64,000 bases of DNA. Origin: Saprospiraceae bacterium (GTDB lineage Bacteria > Bacteroidota > Bacteroidia > Chitinophagales > Saprospiraceae). The notes under the pieces are model-generated. The model was not told where the DNA came from, made no database searches, and saw only the letters and a program-made list of their open reading frames with translations. The stretch covers positions 1-64,000 of the forward strand of contig JAEUUP010000109.1 in the NCBI GenBank assembly GCA_016787525.1. Direction: 5' to 3'. This document shows positions 63,680 to 64,000 of this stretch, piece after piece. The position numbers and the translations under genes are program-made. Each line of letters opens with the position of its first letter. The first letter of the stretch is position 1.

Positions 63680-64000
63680 ATGAATAAGTTTGCAATTTCT
63701 TTATCACTACTACTCTTGGGTGCAACGACAATTTTTGCACAAAATAAAGAAAAAAAATACGATTCCTATGAATCAGACAAACGTGAATTGAGCAAATTTG
63801 ATGCCCTCGACATTGAAGTTGCGGCAGACATCATCATTCGCCAAACCGACACTTACAGTTTTGAAGCCAATGGACCAGAATCTGTTTTGGAACGTATCAA
63901 AACCGATGTAAAGGGTAATACTTTGCACATAACCACACAATCGAACTGGAAAAATTGGAATCAGTTTGAAAAAATCAAGATTTATATAGGCGTTCCAACC
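63680..64000 (+). CDS. DUF2807-type putative adhesin head protein, partial
   Basis: The first 107 residues; the gene runs off the end of the window. Signal peptide MNKFAISLSLLLLGATTIFA, then a polar stretch and KFDALDIEVAADIIIRQTDT, ESVLERIKTDVKGNTLHITT and KIKIYIGVP, which match the start of the DUF2807 (head GIN domain) beta-helix-like family common in Bacteroidota. Probably exported. Role unknown. Confidence 0.75.
   Translation, partial: MNKFAISLSLLLLGATTIFAQNKEKKYDSYESDKRELSKFDALDIEVAADIIIRQTDTYSFEANGPESVLERIKTDVKGNTLHITTQSNWKNWNQFEKIKIYIGVPT

Overview
The window looks like one chromosomal segment of a Bacteroidota bacterium, most likely Cytophagia-like; the genus cannot be named from sequence alone. 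Supporting signs are many boxes of the form TAnnTTTG(C) upstream of genes (the -7 element of this phylum's main sigma factor), no clear Shine-Dalgarno sites, type IX secretion (T9SS) C-terminal sorting domains, TonB receptors with carboxypeptidase-like N-terminal domains, a PcrB/GGGPS-type enzyme, and DUF4159, DUF4230, DUF4834-like and HU-CCDC81/SPOR proteins. Base composition is moderately AT-rich. I see no rRNA, CRISPR array, insertion sequence or prophage.

Layout. 1-8.1 kb: hairpins, pepA, an esterase, a ZnuD-like TonB receptor with a His-rich protein and a lipoprotein, and an HU/SPOR protein. 8.4-14.5 kb: a GH3-serine hydrolase fusion, a CotH protein and purA. 14.9-21 kb: a PD40-OmpA protein, NUDIX, RluA with a 54-residue partner gene, an M20 amidohydrolase and a lipoprotein. 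21-31.7 kb: mainly housekeeping genes (glgB, carA, adk, gap, tRNA-Glu, rpiB, a DUF2779 nuclease, recA, half a transketolase). 31.8-32.3 kb: a non-coding operon with two tRNA-like RNAs. 32.5-43 kb: hisS, radA, a 1.1-thousand-residue ThuA/sugar dehydrogenase/PKD/cytochrome c protein, DUF1015 and lon. 43-52 kb: a T9SS cargo protein, MerR-TipAS and MarR regulators, a TonB receptor, a glycosyltransferase, and a GMC dehydrogenase with a Tat-targeted small subunit. 52-64 kb: a membrane nucleotide cyclase, PcrB, gatA, a TMTC-like TPR protein, a HemC-like protein, a PorE-like protein, rsmE, DUF4159, DUF4230 and a partial DUF2807 adhesin-like gene.

Two signals stand out. First, the non-palindromic 10-mer TACTGAGGGG occurs about 66 times (34 on the plus strand, 32 on the minus), about once per kb, where about 0.1 is expected. 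It lies inside genes in five of six reading frames and also just after stop codons and at hairpins. Density, length, lack of symmetry and lack of strand bias resemble the DNA uptake sequences of Neisseria and Pasteurellaceae, which I know of no case of in Bacteroidota. Second, an independent minus-strand unit with its own promoter and terminator encodes two RNAs that fold as complete cloverleafs, with an unusual GTC anticodon loop and very long variable arms (48 and 79 nt). Stem changes between the two copies are compensatory. These two are the best candidates for undescribed biology here.
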